Shown: positions 45,403 through 52,652 of the stretch, piece by piece
Numbering within the stretch: the first letter of the stretch is position 1
Layout of the letters: every line of letters starts with the position of its first letter
Origin: Sphingobium lactosutens DS20
GTDB lineage: Bacteria > Pseudomonadota > Alphaproteobacteria > Sphingomonadales > Sphingomonadaceae
Direction of reading: 5' to 3'
NCBI RefSeq assembly: GCF_000445105.1
Contig: NZ_ATDP01000073.1
Coordinates: 1 to 64,000, forward strand
Length of the DNA stretch: 64,000 nt
Program-made: the position numbers and the translations under genes
The notes under the pieces: generated by a model
Told to the model about the DNA's origin: nothing
What the model saw: only the letters and a program-made list of their open reading frames with translations
The model's database searches: none

Positions 45403-45427
45403 GCAACACTACAGACAGTAATGTAGC
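45403..45427. repeat. Second, degenerate copy of the palindrome
   Basis: GCAACACTACAGACAGTA followed by ATGTAGC. It matches the inverted form of 45256-45280 with two differences. Together the pair brackets about 120 bases and lies upstream of the lipoprotein gene at 45469. Confidence 0.65.
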
Positions 45428-45468
45428 GTCCTCTCCATCGGTTCCTTGGTGGGTGAGGGATTTTTGCC

Positions 45469-46128
45469 ATGATGCATGTGGGTGCTGCCGGTGAACGACG
45501 GCGACTGCCGTTTGCAGGATTGGCAATGGGATTGGCGTTTCTCGCCTCAGCCTGCGACGGCTCCGCGCAGGCTCCTGCATCGCCCGCCGAGGCAACCAAT
45601 GCCGACGCGGAAAATGCCGCTGCCGCCCAAACCCAAGCACAGCGCGCCTGCATGATCGATGCGCTGAACAATACCATTGCAAAGAAGCAGAGCGACGTGG
45701 CGGTGATTTCCGCGCTGGCAGCGCAGGATTTGAGTGGCTGCCCGAACGATTTTATCGAATCCTTTGTTCGAATGCGAAATGCTGCGGAAGATTATATGGC
45801 GGTTAGCCGCGAACTGTTCGCGCATCAGGGGTACGAAAGGGATGCGAACGATCGCGACTGGCTAAATCTGGGTTGCAGCATTATTGCCGGTAAGCAGTGC
45901 ATGGAATGGCCCTCAGAAATTTGGGCTTCTGCCAATGCTGAGATTAAGGCGCGGTTTGAGACTGCAAAAGCAAGCCTCAAAAGCGCCAAGCGCGACAATG
46001 AGGAGGTCGTTGCACGCTATGGCATCTATGCGCGCGCCAACTCTGTACCAGAGCAGCGCGGCATCGATGGCGATCCAAATACTGTTTCCAACACCATCGA
46101 CAACGGTGCGTGGGATCACAGTCTGTGA
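45469..46128 (+). CDS. Putative lipoprotein
   Basis: A 219-residue protein with a signal sequence (basic start, GLAMGLAFLASAC) whose Cys29 fits a lipobox. An Ala-rich linker and a helical domain with several cysteines follow. No family is recognised. The next gene overlaps its stop (GTGA), so the two are probably co-expressed. The location in the periplasm or outer membrane is predicted from the signal only. Confidence 0.6.
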   Translation: MMHVGAAGERRRLPFAGLAMGLAFLASACDGSAQAPASPAEATNADAENAAAAQTQAQRACMIDALNNTIAKKQSDVAVISALAAQDLSGCPNDFIESFVRMRNAAEDYMAVSRELFAHQGYERDANDRDWLNLGCSIIAGKQCMEWPSEIWASANAEIKARFETAKASLKSAKRDNEEVVARYGIYARANSVPEQRGIDGDPNTVSNTIDNGAWDHSL

Positions 46129-46616
46129 GGCGGGAACTGGTTCTGGCTGTATATGCAGCGTGTGCTGCCGCCCCCGCAATTTCCAATGTTCTGGAGACGG
46201 AACGAGACTACTTGCTCCACGGATTGCAACGCGAAAGGGTCGCCCAGCGGCGTTTGTCCTGCGCGACAGGTCGCCAGCAGGACATTGTTGCGCGGCAGAG
46301 GGCGGCGGGTTTCAGCACGCTGTCGGCCAGCGCTTATTGTGTCACAGTTTTGACGCGCGCGGGCCGGGACGGCACGTTGCGTTTCGTGACGCTGCGCAAT
46401 GGACAGACCACACCTGCTATTGCTTTCGATACCGGTTTCGTCAGCGGATTTCTTAAGCGCGAAACGCTGCCTGACGATGCCCCGGTCATGGCGACGCTGA
46501 TGCCAATTGCCGAGCGTTGCCTGGCGCAGACGGAAACTGACCACGATTTATGCAACGCGGCCGGGCATATGCTGGGCGTTCGCGCGGCGCGTGGGGAATT
46601 GGTGCCCGCCTCTTAA
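46125..46616 (+). CDS. Hypothetical protein with signal-like N-terminus
   Basis: A 163-residue protein taken from the GTG at 46125, which overlaps the upstream stop. It begins VRRELVLAVYAACAAAPAIS, a possible signal or anchor. The rest is soluble with four cysteines (for example MPIAERCLAQTETDHDLCNA). It probably works with the preceding lipoprotein. It is convergent with, and overlaps by four bases, the gene at 46613. Confidence 0.5.
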   Translation: MRRELVLAVYAACAAAPAISNVLETERDYLLHGLQRERVAQRRLSCATGRQQDIVARQRAAGFSTLSASAYCVTVLTRAGRDGTLRFVTLRNGQTTPAIAFDTGFVSGFLKRETLPDDAPVMATLMPIAERCLAQTETDHDLCNAAGHMLGVRAARGELVPAS

Positions 46617-47602
46617 GTGCGGACTATTCCCTGTACTGGTGAGGAAGGCACCCGCGCAGACATCCCGTGATAGGGGGATGATTCCTCGGGTTGCGGAGTA
46701 TTCCTGACGCCAGCGGCGCGAAGCTTGGCGGCTATGTCCACCATCGCCTTGGACGCGTCCGGCGATGATTGTTGCTCGATCACCGCATCGGCTTCGGGCT
46801 GGATGGTCATGTCCTGTTGATTTTCACGCACTTTGATCGCCACAATCTCCAACTCTTGCTGGGTAATGGACGCTAGATCCTGCTGCACAAACGCCTTCAT
46901 GGCATCCATCGGGTTATCGGGGTGCGCGGCCAATAAGGCGTCGATCTCGATGTCTGATTTGCCTTTGGAGCGCATGATGGCGCGAAGATCGTCGCGCATA
47001 TTCTCATCGAACTTCGACACGTCCTTGCCGTCGCGGATCATCCCGGCGCGCAGGGCGGCGGTACTGGCGGCGAGTTCGTCCACGCGACGCATTAGCGCGG
47101 GATCGGCGCTGCCGCCATGCACGGCCAGGTCCACGGCCTGCCCATAGGCCGCGCCGCTGGCTTTGAGCGCGCCTTCCGGCCCGCCCTCGGCGATCCCCGC
47201 ATCATGCTGTTTGCGGCGATCTTCCTCGCGCTGGCGGTAGGCATCACGCTCGGCGTCGTTCTCGAATTGCAGCAGGCCGTCATACTGGCGAAGGTCGCGC
47301 ATGAAGGCGGTTGCCTGCGATTGCGCCCGGCTGGCGAGGCTAGCGAGTGCCGCGCCTTCGCCGTCCGCGCCATGGGCGACGGTGTGAGCTTCCTGCACGG
47401 CGTCCTGGCTTTGCGCGACGGCGGCGACAATCTCGCTGCGGAGGGCAGCAAGCGCGGTCGGGCTGGCGGTGCCGATCTGCTGGCGCAGTTGGGTAATATT
47501 TTGAAGCTGAGTCTGCGCAGTGACGGCATCGCCGCCGCTGCGCTTCAACGCGGCAATGGCTGTTTCCAGATCGAATTGCGCGACGACCAACTGCCCGACC
47601 AT
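46613..47602 (-). CDS. Hypothetical helical protein (329 aa)
   Basis: A 329-residue Ala/Gln-rich protein with long predicted helices or coiled coil (for example ETAIAALKRSGGDAVTAQTQ and IVAAVAQSQDAVQEAHTVAH) and a disordered Pro-rich C-terminus. No signal peptide or catalytic motif. The region upstream of its start contains several inverted repeats. Function unknown. Confidence 0.5.
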   Translation of the reverse strand: MVGQLVVAQFDLETAIAALKRSGGDAVTAQTQLQNITQLRQQIGTASPTALAALRSEIVAAVAQSQDAVQEAHTVAHGADGEGAALASLASRAQSQATAFMRDLRQYDGLLQFENDAERDAYRQREEDRRKQHDAGIAEGGPEGALKASGAAYGQAVDLAVHGGSADPALMRRVDELAASTAALRAGMIRDGKDVSKFDENMRDDLRAIMRSKGKSDIEIDALLAAHPDNPMDAMKAFVQQDLASITQQELEIVAIKVRENQQDMTIQPEADAVIEQQSSPDASKAMVDIAAKLRAAGVRNTPQPEESSPYHGMSARVPSSPVQGIVRT

Positions 47603-47609
47603 GGCAAGG

Positions 47610-47734
47610 CGCTCGCTAGCGAGCGGGTCATCCGAAGCCGGATGACCCGGCCCTGCAACTGTAATCTGAACGTCTATAGTTTACCTGTGTCGTGCTTCGC
47701 GTGTGCGGGAACCTGTCTACAGGATACACGCGAA
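47610..47734. repeat. Cluster of three inverted repeats
   Basis: Three structures lie between the genes at 47602 and 47800. They are a 16-bp palindrome CGCTCGCTAGCGAGCG (47610-47625), arms GGGTCATCCG/CGGATGACCC (47625-47648), and nested arms TTCGCGTGT/ACACGCGAA around CCTGT/ACAGG (47696-47734). They could serve as operators for the minus-strand gene or as a terminator of the methyltransferase gene. Confidence 0.55.
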
Positions 47735-47799
47735 ACCGCTAAAAATTGGTTAATATACTCCTAACGGCCCAAGGCGGATGCCCTGGGCCGCTATCACCG

Positions 47800-48474
47800 C
47801 TATGGGCAATCGCCCGCCAGGCGGCGGCGGGCGGTTTCGGCGTGGGTTGGGTCCAGTTCGATACCGATGCCATGACGACCGAGGCTGCGTGCGGCCTCCA
47901 ATTTCGTGCCGGACCCGCAGAACGGATCGAGGACAGTGCCGCCTTGGAGGCAAAGGCTGCCGATCAGCGGTAGCATGGCCTCGACCGGCTTCTGGGTGGG
48001 ATGTAGCACGTTGCCGGTATAGGCGAACGGAATGACATCCGGCACCGGCTGACCGGGACAGGCCGGATGGCCCTTGGCCAGCAGGTAGGCGCATTCATGC
48101 TGGGCGCGCAGATGCCCGACATGCGACGCATAGCGTTTGGTGAAAACAATATGTCCCACGGGGCGGAACCCTGCCGTCCGCCATGCGGCAAGGAACAGGT
48201 TGGCATTCGCCCAGCCATAGAAACTCACGCAATAGCTGTTCGGCACGAGCAACCGATACATTTGGGCGAACGCGGGCACCAGCCAATCGGCTTGGTTGTC
48301 GTTGGCGACGGTGCGTCCGCTTCGATCGCGGTAGCGGCACAGATAAGGCGGGTCGGTGAGAATGAAATCCACGGAGGCATCGGGCATCTTCCCCATGGCT
48401 TCGACACAATCGCCGGTGATGATGCGATGGCGGGGAATCTCCCCGCCATCGGCACGCTGGGGATGCTGGCTCAT
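47800..48474 (-). CDS. Orphan DNA methyltransferase (N6-adenine/N4-cytosine type)
   Basis: A 224-residue SAM-dependent DNA methyltransferase. The catalytic motif IV is TDPPYLC, then HPTQKPVEAM and the SAM-binding motif I VLDPFCGSGTKLEAA at the end, so the motif order is IV...I (beta class-like). It starts at ATG 48474, overlapping the upstream 69-residue gene. No restriction endonuclease is adjacent, so it may protect the element from host restriction or mark its DNA. Confidence 0.88.
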   Translation of the reverse strand: MSQHPQRADGGEIPRHRIITGDCVEAMGKMPDASVDFILTDPPYLCRYRDRSGRTVANDNQADWLVPAFAQMYRLLVPNSYCVSFYGWANANLFLAAWRTAGFRPVGHIVFTKRYASHVGHLRAQHECAYLLAKGHPACPGQPVPDVIPFAYTGNVLHPTQKPVEAMLPLIGSLCLQGGTVLDPFCGSGTKLEAARSLGRHGIGIELDPTHAETARRRLAGDCP

Positions 48475-48680
48475 TGCTGGCCTCCCTCGCTGCGCTCGGT
48501 GATCGCGCGCATGACGATGCGGCCCGTGAGCGGCAGGGCGTCGTACTGGAGCGAAAAGCCCTCGCCGTCGCGGTTGGGCCATGCGGCCCCGATGGGTGTC
48601 CAGTTGGCGCTCTTGCCTTTGCCGGTGACGAGGAACAGACGGTGGGTTGGTTTGGCGGGAGTGGTGGATTGGTTGGTCAT
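48471..48680 (-). CDS. Small hypothetical protein upstream of the methyltransferase
   Basis: A 69-residue protein (MTNQSTTPAKPTHRLFLVTG at the start) translationally coupled to the methyltransferase through an ATGA overlap. The sequence KGKSANWTPIGAAWPNRDG and ALPLTGRIVMRA looks like a compact beta domain commonly carried on sphingomonad plasmids, by my recollection. Role unknown. Confidence 0.6.
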   Translation of the reverse strand: MTNQSTTPAKPTHRLFLVTGKGKSANWTPIGAAWPNRDGEGFSLQYDALPLTGRIVMRAITERSEGGQQ

Positions 48681-49188
48681 GGTTGGCTCCTTGGTTGTGC
48701 CCCGGCCTATCCGGTGGCTTCGTAGGAGCCGTTCGCGGCAGGCCATCGAGCCGCCCGGTCAAGGTCGCGCCAGCGCCCGACAGGGGCGAACCTGCACAAG
48801 CGGAGCGCGGAAGGGAGCGCCTTGACCGGCGGCGGGACTGCCGCATCGCTCACCCACTCGAAGCCCACCGATAAGATGGTGGTGCAGCCAAGGGGCCATG
48901 GCCGGACAAGCCGCCATGTTCGGCAATCCATTGAGCCAAGTCGTTGATGGTGAGGGCTGGCCATAGGGTCGCCGTGATTTCACCTCGGCGTGGCCCTCAC
49001 GGGAAGGCGTGGGTCGCGGGCGGTGTCGCCGACCGCGCACCCCGGAAAAGGCTCCTCGCTTCCTTCGTGCAGCAGCGGCCCGCTGGCGCGGCGCATCCGT
49101 GCGGCCTGTCTCCGGGGCGCTCATGCGGTCGGCGGTTCAGCCCTGTCCACGCGCAATCCCGCGCGGGGCTTTAGCCGGGAGGAACCCA
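48681..49188. other. 508-base gap without a supported gene
   Basis: A GC-rich region with an inverted repeat GCCGCCCGGTCAAGG (48750-48764) against CCTTGACCGGCGGC (48820-48833). A minus-strand open stretch (48850-48996) translates to a protein-like sequence (LTINDLAQWIAEHGGLSGHG) but lacks a start codon. It may be a decayed gene fragment. Confidence 0.4.
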
Positions 49189-49281
49189 ATGACGACCACC
49201 ATCATCCTGCTGACCATCAACAGCATCGCCCAATTGATTGCCTCGGTGGCGCAGTTGATCGCCGCACAGCGCCCTCGGTGA
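49189..49281 (+). CDS. 30-residue hydrophobic peptide
   Basis: A short gene with an ideal GGGAGGA ribosome-binding site six to eight bases before the ATG. The product (MTTTIILLTINSIAQLIASV, then AQLIAAQRPR) is a single hydrophobic or amphipathic helix with a basic C-terminus. Size and form resemble type I toxin or leader peptides. No antisense RNA can be demonstrated from the sequence. Confidence 0.45.
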   Translation: MTTTIILLTINSIAQLIASVAQLIAAQRPR

Positions 49282-49303
49282 GGGCCATAGTACCGAACAT
49301 AGC

Positions 49304-50251
49304 TCAGCCCCAAATCCGCTCGATGGTGCCGTCCTCGTTCAAAATCTCGTATTGGTCTAACTCCCGATACTGGCGGCGAGGCGTATCCAGGATGGATGAG
49401 GGCGAGGAACAGAGCGGATCGAGACGATCGGCCTGATCGCGCGCCCATCGCGCCCAGGCAACCGTCTCCCCTTTGTCGTCCCTCGATCCGCGCTGGGCTT
49501 CCACTGCCTTGATATAAGAGCGCAGTATGCGTGCTTCTTGCCATGCTTCCGCTTCGCGATAAAACTGGTCAACGGCGCGCTGTTCGGCCGCAATGCGGGC
49601 ACGCAAAGTATCCCGCTGGCGGTGTAGCTCTTCCATATGCTTCTGTTCGGCGATGCAGGCCTCATGTTTGGCGATCTGGCTGGCGGCACAGCGCCGTAGT
49701 CCCAACATGACTTCGTTCAGTTGCATCTCCAGAGGATGGCCGCGACGATCTGTCCATGTGCCAGCGCGATAACCGATGGTGATCGAAAGTTCGCCGCTGG
49801 GACGGTACGAATAGGCGGGAGTGCTGACAAACGCTCCGCCTTTCTGCGGTCTTCGTTCCTGTTTCGTTGGCTGATAACGGCTTCGGAACATGCGCTCTGA
49901 AAGGGACAGGGCAATTGGAACGCCGGCAACCACGACCGAAACTCCGGAGCCGGGGTCCATCGGACGTTCGCAGCGTAATAGAAATCCACGCGCGTGGCAG
50001 GATTTGGCGAGCGTATCCAAGATACAAAGAGTACGTTCGATGCTAGTGGGATGGACGCGCGCTGTGAATGTTGTCGGTCCCCAGCATCGAATCACGGCGC
50101 TTTCTCCCCCACGCGATTGACGCGCACGTTCGAACTGAACGGCGGCGTCCATGGTCATGGGCAGGGGATCGGAAAGCGTATCAGGCACAATGATAGGGTG
50201 TGCCTTTTCATACTCAATCCAGGTGAGCTGGTTGGAAGCGGCAGATGACAT
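49304..50251 (-). CDS. Hypothetical protein (315 aa)
   Basis: A soluble protein of unknown family. The N-terminal ~200 residues are mixed alpha/beta (TTFTARVHPTSIERTLCILD). Residues about 205-265 are a highly charged coiled coil (EELHRQRDTLRARIAAEQRA). The pattern, with DNA-handling genes nearby, is reminiscent of accessory plasmid proteins, but no function is assigned. It lies beside the intron-bearing tRNA. Confidence 0.55.
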   Translation of the reverse strand: MSSAASNQLTWIEYEKAHPIIVPDTLSDPLPMTMDAAVQFERARQSRGGESAVIRCWGPTTFTARVHPTSIERTLCILDTLAKSCHARGFLLRCERPMDPGSGVSVVVAGVPIALSLSERMFRSRYQPTKQERRPQKGGAFVSTPAYSYRPSGELSITIGYRAGTWTDRRGHPLEMQLNEVMLGLRRCAASQIAKHEACIAEQKHMEELHRQRDTLRARIAAEQRAVDQFYREAEAWQEARILRSYIKAVEAQRGSRDDKGETVAWARWARDQADRLDPLCSSPSSILDTPRRQYRELDQYEILNEDGTIERIWG

Positions 50252-50408
50252 GACAGGGCCTCCGGCGTGTGTCGGTTAGATGCGATGTCCGCGCCCCGTT
50301 CGGTTCGCTGATGCCACCATGCACCCGGTTCCGGTGCATTTCGCGAGAAGCGCGTCGCCGGTTCCGGCTTGGACGCGGTCGGCATCCTGTTCAGGTGCCT
50401 ACGGGTAG

Positions 50409-50715
50409 TGGTGCGGGCGGGGGGACTCGAACCCCCACGGGCAGGGCCCGACGGATTTTCTTACCAGCTACGACTTTCGCCGCCGCCCGCAGGGGCGTTT
50501 GTGGTCTGGACTATCCCTTCACCATGCCCCGGCTGGCCGGAGTGTAGGTGCTGCCCGTCTAGTCTCTACACCTTCCCAAAAGCGAGGCTTTCGGGCTTGG
50601 CTCGGGATTGCCAGATAAAAGGTTTCCCCGACTTTGAGCAGTTCTACGTCGCGGGTTTCCCCGCGCGCACTCAATGGCCTAAGTCCGTTGCGTCTACCGA
50701 TTCCGCCACGCCCGC
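50409..50715 (-). tRNA. tRNA-Leu(UAA) interrupted by a group I intron
   Basis: Exon 1 is 50681-50715 (acceptor GCGGGCG, D arm, anticodon stem ACGGA, loop C-U-U). Exon 2 is 50409-50459 (loop A-A-A-A, stem TCCGT, long variable arm, T arm GGGGGTTCGAGTCCCCC, acceptor CGCCCGC, A, encoded CCA). Joined, they form an 86-nt class II tRNA with anticodon UAA and a full acceptor stem. The intron separates U34 from A35. The exons differ clearly from the split host copy (for example GCGGGCG against GCGGACG), so the gene came with the element. It lies 53 bases past the integrase stop on the same strand. Confidence 0.93.
50460..50680 (-). ncRNA. Group I self-splicing intron in tRNA-Leu(UAA)
   Basis: A 221-nt intron with group I (IC3-like) hallmarks: the last exon base is U and the last intron base is G. 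The guide sequence GAGU (50672-50669) pairs with exon ACUU, leaving a U-G wobble at the 5' splice site. The P/Q region is GGCAATCCCGAGCCAAGCCC, the R region TAGAGACTAGACGG and the S region GGGATAGTCC. GACTA (50564-50560) and TAGTC (50513-50509) can pair as P7, the guanosine-binding helix. No homing endonuclease frame is inside. Confidence 0.9.
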
Positions 50716-50767
50716 ATAGCCATGGGCAGCTATAGTCGGGGGAAGGGCCGTCGCCAAGCAGGATGTG

Positions 50768-52015
50768 TCAGTTGTTCCCAGCATCTTTACCTTGGCTATC
50801 GTTAGCGGAAGGCTTCTGCCTTGGCTTACGCTTGACCACGTTAATCGCGTGGGCGTCGATCATATCCTTGATATGGGAGGCGTAGTATTTTTCGATCATC
50901 TCCACGCCGGTGCGGCAGTTTTTGGCGATTTGATAGATGTCTGCCCCCTCCAGCAATCGCATGGAGATGTAAGTATGCCGCAGGCTGTAGAAGGTGCGAG
51001 GGTTGCCCTCGCGATCCTTTTTCATGTTCAGCTCGTCCAGCAGGATATTGAAGAGGTCACGCTGCAACTTCGGAAAGATCAGATCGGTCGGCTGGAGGTT
51101 GTGCCGCTCCTTCATTCGCGTGAAGGGATACACCGCGCCCGGCATGGATTTCGCCCAGCCGGTGCCGCGCTTGCCCCGCACGGCGATATGAAGGATGCGC
51201 TGTCCCTTGGGGCCATCCGGTACGATCTCGATGTCGCGCAGTTCCAGACGCTTTACCTCATCTGGCCGCAGTCCGGTGTTCACCATGAACAGGATGTAGT
51301 CCAACAGGTCTTCGCAGGCTCCGCGCCAACGTTCCTTCTTGGGCTCGGCTGCGCGTTCCCGCGCCTTCTCATACAACTCCTGATATTCAGTGGGGGAGAA
51401 CCAGGCGCGATGTGAAATCTTGCTGGGTGCCCGGTAGGGATCGGATAGGTCCGGCATCAGTTCCAGCCAGCCATGGCGGCGGGCGTATTTTAGAACTTGG
51501 CGCAGGCAGACGATTTCCTGATGCAAGGTGCTACGCGATGGGGGCTTGCCGTTACGCGGTCGCTTGGCCGGGTCGGTCGATTCACCAATCTTTGGTTTGG
51601 TGAAGCTACCCTTGCTCATCCGGTCGATACGGTAATCCTGAATCATGCCGGATGTGATTTCCGTCAGCACCTTCGAACCGAAGAAAGGGATCAGATAGAG
51701 GTCGAGTCGCTCGCGGTGACGTTGGAGGTAAATAGGACTCCGCTGCCCCTCGGTCAGTATCTTGAACTCGACAAAGAATCGCTCCGCCGCGAACTGGAAG
51801 GTTTTTCCGGTCTTGATCTCTCCGCGCGCGGCTTTGCCCGCGAGGGTCAGATACCAGTCCTCGGCTACGTCCTTCGCTTGGGCGAGGGAGGTTTGCTTGG
51901 TGCTGTGGCGGTGTTGTGCGCCGCCGATGCTGGCGCGGCAATGCCACCGCTTGCTGTTGGGCCGTTGGAAAAGCTGAACCTTGCCGCCAAGGATTTCGTG
52001 TGTCGCTTCTGCCAT
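50768..52015 (-). CDS. Tyrosine integrase of the element
   Basis: A 415-residue phage-type integrase next to the right attachment core. The N-terminal arm-binding and core-binding regions (residues 1-~200) precede the catalytic domain. The first Arg is in NTGLRPDEVKRLELR, the HxxR box in YSLRHTYISMRLLEG and the nucleophile in IEKYYASH. The third position usually held by His is occupied by the NCRTG segment. It is expected to catalyse insertion into and excision from the tRNA-Leu anticodon arm. Confidence 0.93.
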   Translation of the reverse strand: MAEATHEILGGKVQLFQRPNSKRWHCRASIGGAQHRHSTKQTSLAQAKDVAEDWYLTLAGKAARGEIKTGKTFQFAAERFFVEFKILTEGQRSPIYLQRHRERLDLYLIPFFGSKVLTEITSGMIQDYRIDRMSKGSFTKPKIGESTDPAKRPRNGKPPSRSTLHQEIVCLRQVLKYARRHGWLELMPDLSDPYRAPSKISHRAWFSPTEYQELYEKARERAAEPKKERWRGACEDLLDYILFMVNTGLRPDEVKRLELRDIEIVPDGPKGQRILHIAVRGKRGTGWAKSMPGAVYPFTRMKERHNLQPTDLIFPKLQRDLFNILLDELNMKKDREGNPRTFYSLRHTYISMRLLEGADIYQIAKNCRTGVEMIEKYYASHIKDMIDAHAINVVKRKPRQKPSANDSQGKDAGNN

Positions 52016-52116
52016 GAGGTAGCGCCTCCTACTGCGCTAAATGTGCTAGATATGCGCTAGCTCATTTACCCTTCAAAAATGGCAGAAAACTGCAAAAAAT
52101 CAAGCAGAATCTAGGT

Positions 52117-52129
52117 TTTTAAGTCCGCT
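52117..52129. other. Right attachment core (att)
   Basis: This is the second copy of the 13-bp core AGCGGACTTAAAA (minus strand), inside the 5' half of the split tRNA-Leu. It lies 101 bases upstream of the integrase start. Confidence 0.85.
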
Positions 52130-52155
52130 GCGTCTACCGATTTCGCCACGTCCGC
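52117..52155 (-). pseudogene. 5' half of the split host tRNA-Leu(UAA)
   Basis: On the minus strand this reads acceptor GCGGACG, TG, the D arm (GCGAAATCGGTAGACGC), A, then the anticodon arm start GCGGACTTAAAA. It then runs into element DNA (ACCTAGATTC). Its acceptor strand pairs perfectly with CGTCCGC of the 3' half at 28122-28128. There is no reconstituted 3' portion on this side. Confidence 0.9.
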
Positions 52156-52203
52156 ATAAGCCACGGCCATAGCCGGCGCGGCGATCAGGTCAAGTCGCAG
52201 AAA

Positions 52204-52494
52204 TCAGGCTTCGCTGCCGCTGTTCAGGCGTTCGCGCATTTCCTTGCCCGGCTTGAAATAGGGAACGCGCTTGGCGGATACGGGCACCTGCTCGCCGGTC
52301 CGGGGATTGCGCCCCGTTCGGGCATCGCGGGCGCGGGTCGTGAAGGCGCCAAAGCCACGTAATTCCACTCGGCCGCCCGACGCCAGACGATCGACGATTT
52401 CACGGAAGAAGAGATCGACGATCCGCTCAACCTCCGGCACGGTCAGTCCCGGATTTTCCTCGGCCAGCTTCTGAATCAGTTCCGAACGGATCAT
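52204..52494 (-). CDS. ihfB: Integration host factor beta subunit
   Basis: A 96-residue HU/IHF-family DNA-bending protein; the ATG at 52494 gives the IHF-beta N-terminus [18 protein letters not shown]. The signature [22 protein letters not shown] contains the DNA-intercalating arm. It follows rpsA, the conserved proteobacterial order cmk-rpsA-ihfB. IHF assists many integrases, so it is notable that the element inserted just downstream. Confidence 0.93.
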   Translation of the reverse strand: MIRSELIQKLAEENPGLTVPEVERIVDLFFREIVDRLASGGRVELRGFGAFTTRARDARTGRNPRTGEQVPVSAKRVPYFKPGKEMRERLNSGSEA

Positions 52495-52595
52495 TGGTGT
52501 CCAGCGCCCCTCTGCTGTTCCCTGCCGTTTCATACTGCTTTTGGAAGGCGTTGACAATTGCCCGCTACATTATCGTTGCGATTGTGTCATAATGA

Positions 52596-52632
52596 GAAAG
52601 GCCCGCCGAACACGCGGTTCGACGGGCCTTTC
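52596..52632 (-). terminator. Terminator after rpsA
   Basis: Arms GAAAGGCCCGCCGAAC and GTTCGACGGGCCTTTC with one mismatch and a five-base loop, 20 bases past the rpsA stop, followed on the minus strand by TCATTATG. It separates rpsA from ihfB, at least in part. Confidence 0.8.
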
Positions 52633-52652
52633 GCCTACAGGTTTTGAAGGGA

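Larger units (their letters stand above)
28165..52129. mobile_element. Integrative and mobilizable element inserted in tRNA-Leu(UAA)
   Basis: The element is bounded by a 13-bp direct repeat, AGCGGACTTAAAA on the minus strand, at 28165-28177 and 52117-52129. It lies between the two halves of a tRNA-Leu gene. Contents: tyrosine integrase at the right end, intron-bearing tRNA-Leu, MobA/MobL relaxase, TraG-like ATPase, ArdA, methyltransferase, two toxin-antitoxin pairs, a TIR cassette and unknown cargo. No replication initiator or type IV secretion channel genes were recognised. Transfer would need a helper element. Confidence 0.88.

Noticed and set aside
50369..50719. 116-codon plus-strand open frame over the intron-bearing tRNA
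   Set aside because: It lies opposite the tRNA and intron. The conserved tRNA exons and intron core explain the sequence.
28165..52129. Prophage or self-transmissible ICE
   Set aside because: No capsid, tail, terminase or type IV channel genes were recognised. Only relaxase and coupling-type genes are present, so a mobilizable element fits better.
28165..52129. Integrated plasmid with its own replication gene
   Set aside because: No RepA/RepC or ParA-like protein was recognised among the cargo. The palindrome clusters alone do not prove an origin.
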